Assembly: GCA_903926205.1 (NCBI GenBank)
Contig: CAIYID010000046.1
Location: 1 to 56,827 of the forward strand
Reading direction: 5' to 3'
Origin: an uncultured Bdellovibrionales bacterium
GTDB taxonomy: Bacteria > Bdellovibrionota > Bdellovibrionia > Bdellovibrionales > Bdellovibrionaceae
DNA length: 56,827 nt
Each line of letters opens with the position of its first letter. The first letter of the stretch is position 1. Below the pieces are notes generated by a model. It saw only the letters and a program-made list of their open reading frames with translations, was not told the origin of the DNA and did no database searches. This document shows positions 15,341 to 23,270 of this stretch, piece after piece. A program made the position numbers and the translations under genes.

Positions 15341-15922
15341 TTAGGGTAAGGATTGAAGATAAGTGGCAACGGCATCCATTTGCTCGTCAGAAAGTTGTGA
15401 CGAGTAGGTGCTCATGCGTTTTTGATTATCAACCAAACCATTTTTATAGTTTTGTAATTGTTCGACGACGAAATCATGAAGTTGGCTTGCTAAGCGAGGG
15501 CTTGTGCCAAGTCCTTCGGCTTTGTCACCATGGCAAATAATACAAGCGACAACGGCTTGAGCAGGGACACCATTTTCATAGATATCCTTACCGGTCACAA
15601 TCAAAGCCGGATCCCCATCAGTTGGAGCCGCGGCAGGTTGCTGATTGAAGTAATTGGCAAGACCTAGAAGAGTGAGATCATCAATCGCTTGAACTCGTTT
15701 GTACATCAGCGTTGTTGCATTATCGCTGTGTCGAAGACCGCCTTGATAATCTTTCAGAGAGCGAAAAAGATAGTCGGGTGTTTGTGCGCTAAGATTTGGG
15801 AAGCCAGAGCTTTCATCGTGACATTTAACACAATTTTTATTGGCAAAATCCGCAATGTCATCGGCGAAAGAAATTGAGCTCACAGACAGAACTAATCCCA
15901 GAATTAAAGCCATTGTTTTCAT
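15341..15922 (-). CDS. Di-heme cytochrome c, c4-like
   Basis: The protein (193 residues) has a signal peptide (MALILGLVLSVSSISFA) and two c-type heme motifs, CVKCH (about residue 31) and CIICH (about 127), one in each of two similar halves. Methionines in TLMYK and RMSTYS are plausible distal ligands. This is the cytochrome c4 architecture: a periplasmic electron carrier to a terminal oxidase. The spacing LTLLGLANYFNQQP and MDAVATYLQSLP at the ends of the halves supports internal duplication. It lies alone; 216 bp separate it from the next minus gene and 146 bp from the EamA gene upstream. Confidence 0.88.
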   Translation of the reverse strand: MKTMALILGLVLSVSSISFADDIADFANKNCVKCHDESSGFPNLSAQTPDYLFRSLKDYQGGLRHSDNATTLMYKRVQAIDDLTLLGLANYFNQQPAAAPTDGDPALIVTGKDIYENGVPAQAVVACIICHGDKAEGLGTSPRLASQLHDFVVEQLQNYKNGLVDNQKRMSTYSSQLSDEQMDAVATYLQSLP

Positions 15923-16068
15923 AGAAAGACCCCCATAAATGAAAAGAGCTAACCTTAATTAATTACTACGCCCGATTTTAGTTCACGGCAAATGGAATAA
16001 AATTCTTAAGAAGAACACGTCTTAAGCTTTATAGCCGATGGTCGCGCCGGATTGGGCAAATTTACAAA

Positions 16069-16944
16069 TTAAGAATGCTCTAACCGATAAAAAGCATCTA
16101 TTAGAACACCACTGAGGGCGAGCACTCCACCAAGCATTTGAATGGGACTAAATATCTCATGTAAAAAATAAGCGGCAGCAATGGACGCGGTGACGGGCTC
16201 GATCATGACAATAATGGAGGCCTTTGCACTTTTCATTTTTTGGAGGCCAGATAAAAAAAGCGTGATCGGTGCAATGGTAGAGACCATCGCGATTCCAAGT
16301 ACGATCAGCCATCCTCGTGAACTTAAGGTCATCAAATGACTTGGACTTGGTTGATGAAAAAGACAAAGCGTCATGGCCGTGGCAGAGATCACATAAAGAG
16401 TGGAGGAAAGGGGTAGTACCTTCGATTGGGCACGGCCTGAAACTAAAACATAAATCGCGTAGGTGATTCCGGAACCTAAACCAAAAAAAACCGCCGTCGT
16501 TTTTTGCACCGAAATGCCGCCCCAAAGTAAAAGTACTAATCCGAGGCTTGCTAGCATCAGACAAAAAAACTGCAGCTTAGTCATGCGCTCGCCCAAAATA
16601 AAATGCGCCCCTAAATTAACAAAGAGTGGAAAAGTATTGAGTAGCATGGCGGCCAAAGGGACGGAAATTCCTTCGATAGATTTAAAATACAAAGTAGAGA
16701 AAACGGTGTAGCCAAAAATTCCTAAAAGCATCGAAATACAAATTTGTTTTAAACTCAGTCGAATGACTTTAGGTTTTAAAAAAAGAAGGCCTAGCCACAA
16801 CAGAATCGATGCAAACACGAATCGCCAGGACAAGAGCTCGCCGACGGAGAGTCCTTCTTGCTGACCCCAGCGAGCAAAAATGCCCAGGAATCCAAAGCAG
16901 ATTCCCGCGGCTAAAACTTGTAAAACTCCTATGAAATATTTCAT
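16069..16944 (-). CDS. EamA/DMT-superfamily transporter
   Basis: The protein (291 residues) has ten predicted transmembrane helices in two five-helix halves, each an EamA repeat: the first from FIGVLQVLAAGICFGFLGIF to GLVLLLWGG and the second from TAVFFGLGSGITYAIYVLVS to LSGVLIDAFY. Conserved EamA features include ARWGQ..SVGELLSWRF, a Pro-containing helix SVPLAAMLLNTFPLF and MIEPVTASIAAAYFLHE near the end. Such proteins export or exchange metabolites in the inner membrane; the substrate cannot be inferred. The downstream pseudouridine synthase gene is upstream on the same strand with only 23 bp between them. Confidence 0.85.
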   Translation of the reverse strand: MKYFIGVLQVLAAGICFGFLGIFARWGQQEGLSVGELLSWRFVFASILLWLGLLFLKPKVIRLSLKQICISMLLGIFGYTVFSTLYFKSIEGISVPLAAMLLNTFPLFVNLGAHFILGERMTKLQFFCLMLASLGLVLLLWGGISVQKTTAVFFGLGSGITYAIYVLVSGRAQSKVLPLSSTLYVISATAMTLCLFHQPSPSHLMTLSSRGWLIVLGIAMVSTIAPITLFLSGLQKMKSAKASIIVMIEPVTASIAAAYFLHEIFSPIQMLGGVLALSGVLIDAFYRLEHS

Positions 16945-16967
16945 GTTAGTTGTGTTGAGCCTATAAG

Positions 16968-17822
16968 CTAGAGATGTTTTTTTGCGTTTCGGGGCGCTTG
17001 TTTTGTCGACTTGGTTTTAGCGTTTTTATAGCTTTTTTTGAATTTCACATTTTCGGGCTCGTCCGCCATAAAGACTCGTTGAGCCGCCACATCATTCAAA
17101 AAAACCAGTTCTCCTCTTTTGAGCGCTCCCAAACGTAATCGTCCAATGGCGACTCGCTGAAGTTTAATCACGTCCATTCCGATTTTTAGAAACATCTGTC
17201 GGATTTGGCGGTTTTTACCTTCGGAGATAATGATTTTCAACCAAGGATGTTCTCCGCGACCACGGGGCACAGTCTCGATATGATTGGCTTTCACTCGACC
17301 ACCAACGATAGGAACACCATGAAGAAGTTTTTGAAGTTGTTCTGGTCGGGGCTGTTTATCCACTTTAACCAAGTAGGTTTTTGTGACTTCTTCTTTCGGA
17401 TGCATGACTTGGTTGGCGTACTCACCATCATTCGTTAGCAGCAAGAGCCCCTCTGAATCCCAATCGAGACGACCAATTGGAAAGACGCGTGCGGGAAGAT
17501 GTTCGATGAAATGTTTGATCGTGGGACGTTCGAGCGGATCATGAAGCGTCGTCAAAACACCACGGGGTTTATGGAACATGATATAGAGATGCTCGAATTT
17601 TTTACGGAGAGGTTTACCGTCAATCACGACGCGATCATTTTGAGGATCAATTTTGATTCCCATTTCGTAAACTTTTTTTCCATTCACTTGAACTCGACCC
17701 TCTTCAATGAGTCGATCGGCTTTACGACGTGAAACAAGACCGCTGTCTGCAATTAATTTGTTAAGTCGGACTCTCGCGGACGATGAAACCTTGTCCGATC
17801 CTGATTTTTGTTCGGTGACCAT
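16968..17822 (-). CDS. rluB: RsuA/RluB-family rRNA pseudouridine synthase
   Basis: The protein (284 residues) has an N-terminal S4 domain (RLNKLIADSGLVSRRKADRL) for RNA binding, then the RsuA/RluB catalytic domain with FPIGRLDWDSEGLLLLTND, where the Asp of the GRLD motif is the nucleophile, and later motifs KTYLV, SEGKNRQIRQMF and LQRVAIGRLRLG. A Lys-rich tail of 30 residues follows. RluB modifies U2605 of 23S rRNA; RsuA or RluE specificity cannot be excluded. The start at 17822, with AAGGAAG upstream, lies 70 bp inside the 3' end of the previous gene, suggesting translational coupling. Confidence 0.87.
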   Translation of the reverse strand: MVTEQKSGSDKVSSSARVRLNKLIADSGLVSRRKADRLIEEGRVQVNGKKVYEMGIKIDPQNDRVVIDGKPLRKKFEHLYIMFHKPRGVLTTLHDPLERPTIKHFIEHLPARVFPIGRLDWDSEGLLLLTNDGEYANQVMHPKEEVTKTYLVKVDKQPRPEQLQKLLHGVPIVGGRVKANHIETVPRGRGEHPWLKIIISEGKNRQIRQMFLKIGMDVIKLQRVAIGRLRLGALKRGELVFLNDVAAQRVFMADEPENVKFKKSYKNAKTKSTKQAPRNAKKHL

Positions 17823-18859
17823 ATTTGCTCTTCCTTCTGCTTCACAGCAGTAGTTTTTGGTAAGGCCGTGACTGGTTTGATGGATTGCAATTCCTGCGAT
17901 CGTCCAGCCATGGTGTATTGCAGGTCTCTTACCAAGAGAGACAAAAGCTTGTCACCGATAAAGACGTATTCAAGAGCATTTTGCGCGTGAGAGAGCACAT
18001 CGGGCGCTTTTTGGATGTATTCATCATCACCAATTTTCAACATGCGGACACAGTGTTCAGTGCTATCCACGGTGGCCTGGTAGAAGGGATCGCTCTCACG
18101 CTTGATGAAGTGCTGTTCCAGCCGACGGATGGTATAAAAAAGCTTCGGAGTGGAGGTGAGTTCAATACCACTGAAAGAGTTCATCTTTTGAAAAAAATAC
18201 CCACGGGCAATGGTTCCAAAAAGCTGTTGGTTCTGGACTAAAAACCTCGCCGTGGTGAACGGAGCTGTTTCAATTTTTTGTGGAACATCATTGCGGAGCT
18301 CGAGATGAGAGCTGTAGTGAAGCTCAAGATCTTCACGTAAAGGAATCAGAGCTCCATCCCGAATAAAAAATTTGCGATTGAATTGCCGAACGGAGAGCTC
18401 TCCGTTATTTTTCAAAACCAGGGCGATCAGTTTTTGGGTGCTTTCGTCATGGATCAGACGAAACTTTTCTTGAGTCCGATATTGCGCAGTTAAATATGAG
18501 CTAACGGCATCAGTCCAATCAGGGAGCTGTTCGATTTCAATAATTTGTATCCGTGTGGGCCAAAGAACTTCGGAAAAATTAAAAAGTTCATCTTGTTGTA
18601 AGCAGATGGCCTCTAAAAAATGCCGCACCTCTTCACTGAGGGGTTTTCTTTGTTGCTGCCAGTGGGGATACTCCAAGCATTCTTGAAAAAATTGACTCAA
18701 TAGCTCTGGAGTCAGCAGATCCTCAGGATCGCAAGAATAGGCTAACCAGCTCAAAAATGCGGCAACGGAACCAAGATCTGAAGTCGCTTCCGGAGAAGTT
18801 TGAGAATATTGGTACGATGTTTGTGAAATTGACTTTAAAATTCGTCCTGCATTAAGCAT
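17753..18859 (-). CDS. Conserved-looking protein of unknown function
   Basis: The product is 368 residues, soluble and without signal peptide. The N-terminal 110 residues are helical; the centre (about 110-215) looks alpha/beta with EKFRLIHDESTQKLIALVLK, NRKFFIRDGALIPLREDLEL; the C-terminal third is helical and polar with a Gln/Lys-rich end. No catalytic motif or family recognised. It overlaps the pseudouridine synthase gene by 70 bp. Its ATG at 18859 is only 36 bp from the divergent gene start at 18896, so the promoters of both must lie within or very near the coding regions. Confidence 0.6.
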   Translation of the reverse strand: MLNAGRILKSISQTSYQYSQTSPEATSDLGSVAAFLSWLAYSCDPEDLLTPELLSQFFQECLEYPHWQQQRKPLSEEVRHFLEAICLQQDELFNFSEVLWPTRIQIIEIEQLPDWTDAVSSYLTAQYRTQEKFRLIHDESTQKLIALVLKNNGELSVRQFNRKFFIRDGALIPLREDLELHYSSHLELRNDVPQKIETAPFTTARFLVQNQQLFGTIARGYFFQKMNSFSGIELTSTPKLFYTIRRLEQHFIKRESDPFYQATVDSTEHCVRMLKIGDDEYIQKAPDVLSHAQNALEYVFIGDKLLSLLVRDLQYTMAGRSQELQSIKPVTALPKTTAVKQKEEQIWSPNKNQDRTRFHRPRESDLTN

Positions 18860-18895
18860 AATAATACGATAACAAAGTTCGCTTAGGGGGAGTCA

Positions 18896-19393
18896 ATGCA
18901 AAAGGAGCTCAATCCAGAATTGTTCGGAACCGGAGCGATTGGATCAATGCGCTTTCGTGAGGATGAGACAAATACAAGCCAGCGGCAAACTCTGCAACTA
19001 GAGGAAAAAATTGCTGAAAATAGGTCTCAAGTGAAATTTACGATGGATCAGATGGCAAGTTTGGTGACGCAGGTGAATGAATACATAAAAACCTCTCATG
19101 CCAAGTTTGACCGGCTGCAGGCCTCTATCCGGGCTATTGAAGGATCAGAAAAAACGAATTATTCGGAAGTGGGTCAGCGCTTATCCCAGGTTCATCAGCG
19201 TTTGAACGAAAGAAAATCATGGGACGCGAAGGTTCAGGAGATGATTGACCGGCAGAATGGAATTCTTCGAAGCTATGAAGTTCGAATGAATCATTTGCAA
19301 AAACTTTTATCCGAAAAAGATGCGCAGATGGTTTCGGCCCAAGCTGCGCTCAATGATGCTAAAATGGAAATTTCTCGTCTCAAAAGATTGTGA
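18896..19393 (+). CDS. Small coiled-coil protein
   Basis: The product is 165 residues with GGGGGAG 5 bases before the ATG. Residues 35-165 are strongly heptad-patterned (LEEKIAENRSQVKFTMDQM, QVHQRLNERKSWDAKVQEMI, KLLSEKDAQMVSAQAALNDA) and rich in Gln, Glu and Lys. No signal peptide or membrane helix. The N-terminal 25 residues contain FGTGAIGSMRFRED, a possible short conserved tail. Function unknown; divergent arrangement with the unknown gene at 17753-18859 hints at co-regulation only. Confidence 0.65.
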   Translation: MQKELNPELFGTGAIGSMRFREDETNTSQRQTLQLEEKIAENRSQVKFTMDQMASLVTQVNEYIKTSHAKFDRLQASIRAIEGSEKTNYSEVGQRLSQVHQRLNERKSWDAKVQEMIDRQNGILRSYEVRMNHLQKLLSEKDAQMVSAQAALNDAKMEISRLKRL

Positions 19394-19413
19394 GAGTCAC
19401 CTCTCTCTTCTAT

Positions 19414-20595
19414 TTATTGGTGCGCTGATAACGGAGTATAAACGATGCTGATGGTCGCAGAGGCCGCAGGCACCGCGGTGCCATGGAATGAAACAGTGTT
19501 GCTGGCGGCATCGTAAGTCCAACCATTTGTTGCGCTATTTGGAACAATCGCTCCATTCACAGTGACTTGAATGGTTGTTGGGTTTGCTATGGACTCTAAA
19601 GCGAAGGAGCTAGCTAACTCCACGACTGATTGAGAAATGCTGTTCAAAGTCAGCGCAAAATTTCCACAAAGACTTCCGGCGACACCTCTTGTTTGGGCTG
19701 CGATTTGCGGATATCGAGTGGCGATGATTCTCGAGCTACTAGGTGCGGCAGCATTAAGTGTGCTGAGGCAAGACGCCGAATCGGTGTACATGGTTGATAC
19801 GGAATAATTTGAGTGACCTCCAGCAAAAGTGTCTAACCAACCTGTATAATAAGAAACTGGCTGCAATATTGGGGCTGCAGCATTGTAATTATGATCTCCG
19901 ACGTATTGGTTTGAACAGCTGGATTGAAAGTGGTCGCAAAAAGAAGCGTTGCCAGAGAAGTCGTCCTCGTCGCTTAAAATAATGATTGAAAGAAAAGCGT
20001 CCGAGCGACGAAAGCCGGAAGCGATATTTGTGGGATCGCTCAATGCCTGAACAAAGCTAGAAAAAGCTCGTTCGTCACCACTGCCACTGGTTCCTTCAGA
20101 CATATTTTTTTGAAAAATTGTAGCGGTCGTGTTTGCGGGAGTCATCACAAAGACTCCAGAATGTCCTAAACCATAGGTGCCAGTGAAGCCATCACGAAAT
20201 TGAGCGGCAGTGGGAGAATAGTTTGAGTAAGCATTGTTAAAATAAGAACCTGCTAAATAAGCTTCGGATGTGACGACTGCCATATGATAATCAAGACCTA
20301 GAGTTTGAAGTCTTGAAATAAAAGCCGTGAAGTTGCTGGCTAAGTTTGCTTGTGAGGTTTCCATAGAAGCGGAATTGTCTATCACCCAAAGAATATCCAC
20401 TTTTTTCTGAACGACGGTGCTGGATGTTTGTTGAAATGACTGGGAAGTTCCTAAAATTGAAAACGAAGGCGTTGGTTTATTACATCCCACAGACACGGCG
20501 GCAACAATAGACAAAAATGCGGTCAGGCTTTTTGCTTTCATGGTGTTCGTCTTTTTGTTTTTTGTTTCCTGTTGTCTAGAAGTATTGAAGTTCAT
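19414..20595 (-). CDS. Lipoprotein with von Willebrand factor A domain
   Basis: The product is about 393 residues. I use ATG 20595 because GGAGG lies just ahead, within an in-frame earlier ATG context (20607). A lipoprotein signal follows a long basic N-region: SLTAFLSIVAAVSVGC with Cys as the lipidation site. Residues about 70-280 form a vWA domain: VDILWVIDNSASMETSQ contains the MIDAS DxSxS motif, and LSIIILSDEDDF a later metal-site Asp. A C-terminal beta domain (ESIANPTTIQVTVNG...IVYTP) may be Ig-like. Likely an envelope-attached metal-dependent adhesion or scaffold protein; the partner is unknown. Confidence 0.82.
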   Translation of the reverse strand: MNFNTSRQQETKNKKTNTMKAKSLTAFLSIVAAVSVGCNKPTPSFSILGTSQSFQQTSSTVVQKKVDILWVIDNSASMETSQANLASNFTAFISRLQTLGLDYHMAVVTSEAYLAGSYFNNAYSNYSPTAAQFRDGFTGTYGLGHSGVFVMTPANTTATIFQKNMSEGTSGSGDERAFSSFVQALSDPTNIASGFRRSDAFLSIIILSDEDDFSGNASFCDHFQSSCSNQYVGDHNYNAAAPILQPVSYYTGWLDTFAGGHSNYSVSTMYTDSASCLSTLNAAAPSSSRIIATRYPQIAAQTRGVAGSLCGNFALTLNSISQSVVELASSFALESIANPTTIQVTVNGAIVPNSATNGWTYDAASNTVSFHGTAVPAASATISIVYTPLSAHQ

Positions 20596-20927
20596 CGTAG
20601 CCTCCATATCGTGTTGCCGAATTCAAATAACTGTTCACTTCATTAGAATATGCTGAATACAAAATAATTTTTTGAAATGATCTAACTTGTTGTTTCCACT
20701 AGAAAGATAATAAATTTTTCCCAAACTGATACTCTCAACTACCTGATATATTTAAGTATTCTAAAAATCGCTAAGATTCATTTTTTTTTGTGAGCAGATA
20801 ACTTTAACAATTTTTTCTGACTTTTTTGAAAGGTCATTTTTTTGTCAAAATTTTTATAATCATTGTGAGTAACAGATTGACAGAGAAGTGGAGTTAGCGA
20901 TTTCATCTGCCCAGGAGAGATAATCTG
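20596..20927. other. AT-rich intergenic region between divergent genes
   Basis: About 330 bp with many T and A runs separate the vWA lipoprotein (minus) and ZrgA-like (plus) genes and should carry both promoters. An exact TATAAT occurs at 20855-20860 on the plus strand, 68 bp before the ATG, but the sequence 16-18 bases upstream (around GGTCAT) is a poor -35. A minus-strand ORF (20778-21104) overlaps here, but has no supporting features. Confidence 0.45.
20832..20860 (+). promoter_or_regulatory. Candidate promoter of the zrgA-like gene
   Basis: A perfect -10 TATAAT at 20855-20860 has only a weak -35 (GGTCAT at 20832-20837, 17-base spacing). Its position upstream of the 20928 ATG and its strongly AT-rich surroundings make it plausible. 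I see no convincing Zur-type palindrome. Confidence 0.35.
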
Positions 20928-21434
20928 ATGAAATATTTTTTTGCACTCATTGTCTTTGGATTTTCGATAACTGTTATGGCTTCTGATCATCGTGAGCAAG
21001 GTGCCCACGTTCACGGTTCGGCAAAAATGAATATTGCTTTTGATGGTCTTAACGGCGAAGTTGAATTGAATGGACCGGGCGACAGTATTGTCGGTTTTGA
21101 GCACAAGCCGACGTCTGAATCTGATAAAAAAACACAGGCCGAGGCCTTAGAAAAATTAGAAAAACAAATAGGTGAAATGGTTTTTTTTGATTCTTCACTT
21201 TCTTGTGAATGGAAGAAAGAAAAAATTGATATCCACCACGAGACAAACAATCACAGTAACATAGAAGCAAGTTGGAAAGTCCGATGTAAAAAATCGGTGA
21301 TAGGAAGTCAATTAATTATGAATATTCAAAGTTTTTTTCCAAAGGTGAAAGATTTGGATGTGCAGATTTTGGTCGATACGATTCAAATAAGTGCGGAAGC
21401 AAAAAAAAGTAAGACGAGTATAAAAATAAAGTAA
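20928..21434 (+). CDS. ZrgA-like (DUF2796) periplasmic zinc protein
   Basis: The product is 168 residues with a signal peptide (FFALIVFGFSITVMA). The start of the mature protein, HREQGAHVHGSAKMNIAFDG, then VELNGPGDSIVGFEHKP, is the signature of the ZrgA/DUF2796 family: proteins induced by zinc limitation that help zinc uptake, often near ZnuABC. Members usually have a His-rich zinc-binding segment in the middle; here only a short HHETNNHS is seen, so zinc capacity may be low. A pair of cysteines (LSCEW, RCKK) is present. CAGGAGAG lies upstream of the ATG. No zinc ABC transporter is in the window. Confidence 0.75.
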   Translation: MKYFFALIVFGFSITVMASDHREQGAHVHGSAKMNIAFDGLNGEVELNGPGDSIVGFEHKPTSESDKKTQAEALEKLEKQIGEMVFFDSSLSCEWKKEKIDIHHETNNHSNIEASWKVRCKKSVIGSQLIMNIQSFFPKVKDLDVQILVDTIQISAEAKKSKTSIKIK

Positions 21435-21533
21435 AAACTTGATAGAAACACGACCATTTTTAACTTATTTTTTCTAAGATCTGGACTTATTAACAGTCTA
21501 TTTTATTTATTGTCGGCCCGATAAAAGTGCCAT

Positions 21534-23261
21534 ATGGATAAACTTCATTTGGGCATTTTTTTTGATCCTCGACATCGCGTAATTATGTTTTCAACAATAT
21601 TTTTGGGGTTATTTTCTGCCCTTGTTGTTGCCTACGGAAGCTATGACTATTATCGATTAGAGCTGGGTGATGCGCAGGATGAAGTTAAGAATGTCAGTTT
21701 GATACTTGAGCATCAAGTCGAAGAAACTCTGAAAAATATCGATCTGGTTTTGTGTGACATGAAAGAGCGAGTGGAAGCCGGGAATGGTTATCCTCACTGG
21801 ACTAAGGAAGAGCTGAACAGGCTAGCTAAAGCAAAGTCACATCAATTTTTTCCTGATTATTTTATGATCAATTTTTTTGATTCTCAAGGTCGGCTGACTG
21901 GTGGCGAAGGTGATGAGGTCCAATACGTTAGCGTAAAAGACCAAGAATATTTTCAGGAACAGATCCATCATTCAGAGACGGGATTATATATTTCAAAACC
22001 CATTGTTAATGAAGCTTCTGGAGAAGTTACGGTTGTCGTGAGTCGGAGAATTACAAAACAAAATGGTGAGTTTGCAGGTGTCGTTTCTGCAGAAATTCCT
22101 GCTGAACAATTTTCAAAAGGTGAATCACTGCTGAACATGGATTTTTCCGAAGAAATTAGTGTCTTCAAATTGGACGGGCATTTATTGCTAGCCAAATTTC
22201 CTTCTAAGTCAAAGGAGCTTCTGGGGAAATCTTTTGCAGAATCTCCTTTGCACAAGATAATTTCAACAAGTGGAGTCTCTGACGGGCTCAGTGTTCAAAA
22301 GTCAGAGTCCGAAAAATCACAAACTATTTTTGGATATCGAGTGATGCATAAATATGGATTACTAATTGTTGCCAGCAAACCGACGGAGTCGGTGTGGCAC
22401 CTCTGGGTGGAGAGAGCAAAAGTCGTTTTTTCTTTTTATATTTTGTGTTGTGGTGTATTTATGTTTCTTCTTTATCGATATTTATATGGTGAACACCTTT
22501 TAGAAATGCAAAAGGTCCAATTAGTTCAGAATTCGAAAATGTCAGTACTCGGTGAAATGGCTGGTGGTATTGCTCATGAGATTAACAATCCTCTGACTAT
22601 CATTAAAGGTCGCTCGGAACAGCTGGAACGAATGCTTCAGAGAGAAGATTTCGAAAAAGAAAAGGCTTTGACTCTTGTTAAGGGAATCGAAAAAACAACC
22701 TTGAGAATTTCAAATATAGTAAAGGGCCTTAAAATGTTCTCCCGGAGCGGAGAAATGGATCCGATGACGGTTTCTTATTTGACTGATGTGATTAATTCAG
22801 GAATCGAGTTGTGTCAGGAAAAATTCAAAAATGGCAATGTTGAATTAAAAATCGCAGAAACCCCTTCCGTGGCCTTGTACTGCAGGGAAACTCAGATCTC
22901 TCAGGTGGTGCTCAATTTACTCAGTAATGCTTTTGATGCCGTGGTGGGCGCAGATAATGCTTGGGTTGAATTAAGCTACAAAGAATATGCTAAGAATATA
23001 GAGATCATTGTCACCGATAGCGGACGCGGAATTTCTGCCGAAATAGAAGAAAAAATCATGCAGCCGTTTTTTACCACAAAGCCGGTCGGTAAAGGAACGG
23101 GGCTTGGTTTGAGTATTTCAAAAGGAATTATTGAAGCGCATGATGGAAAACTATTTTTAAACCATAATTGTGAGAATACTCAGTTTGTTATTTCTCTTGG
23201 AAAGGCTGATTCTATCGCATTAGCGACGGAGGCTTCTAAAAAAATACCAAATGTGGCCTAA
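21534..23261 (+). CDS. Membrane sensor histidine kinase with double-Cache-like sensor
   Basis: The protein (575 residues) has TM1 (about 17-36), an extracytoplasmic domain of about 255 residues with Cache landmarks ([25 protein letters not shown]), TM2 (about 297-315), and a cytoplasmic kinase core. The H box [18 protein letters not shown] carries phospho-His348; the N box is [15 protein letters not shown]1 DSGRGIS, F box PFFTTKP and G2 [11 protein letters not shown]. No HAMP or receiver domain is fused and no response regulator gene is adjacent, so it is an orphan kinase. The HEINNPL form is shared with NtrB/DctB-like kinases that often activate sigma-54 regulators. Confidence 0.9.
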   Translation: MDKLHLGIFFDPRHRVIMFSTIFLGLFSALVVAYGSYDYYRLELGDAQDEVKNVSLILEHQVEETLKNIDLVLCDMKERVEAGNGYPHWTKEELNRLAKAKSHQFFPDYFMINFFDSQGRLTGGEGDEVQYVSVKDQEYFQEQIHHSETGLYISKPIVNEASGEVTVVVSRRITKQNGEFAGVVSAEIPAEQFSKGESLLNMDFSEEISVFKLDGHLLLAKFPSKSKELLGKSFAESPLHKIISTSGVSDGLSVQKSESEKSQTIFGYRVMHKYGLLIVASKPTESVWHLWVERAKVVFSFYILCCGVFMFLLYRYLYGEHLLEMQKVQLVQNSKMSVLGEMAGGIAHEINNPLTIIKGRSEQLERMLQREDFEKEKALTLVKGIEKTTLRISNIVKGLKMFSRSGEMDPMTVSYLTDVINSGIELCQEKFKNGNVELKIAETPSVALYCRETQISQVVLNLLSNAFDAVVGADNAWVELSYKEYAKNIEIIVTDSGRGISAEIEEKIMQPFFTTKPVGKGTGLGLSISKGIIEAHDGKLFLNHNCENTQFVISLGKADSIALATEASKKIPNVA

Positions 23262-23270
23262 ATATATTAA

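Noticed and set aside
20778-21104. Minus-strand ORF overlapping the zrgA-like gene
   Set aside because: No family similarity, and the overlapping plus-strand gene has a signal peptide and family motif.
21516-21524. GCCCGATAA as sigma-28 -10 element before the histidine kinase
   Set aside because: It has one extra C relative to the consensus and no matching -35 at the right spacing.
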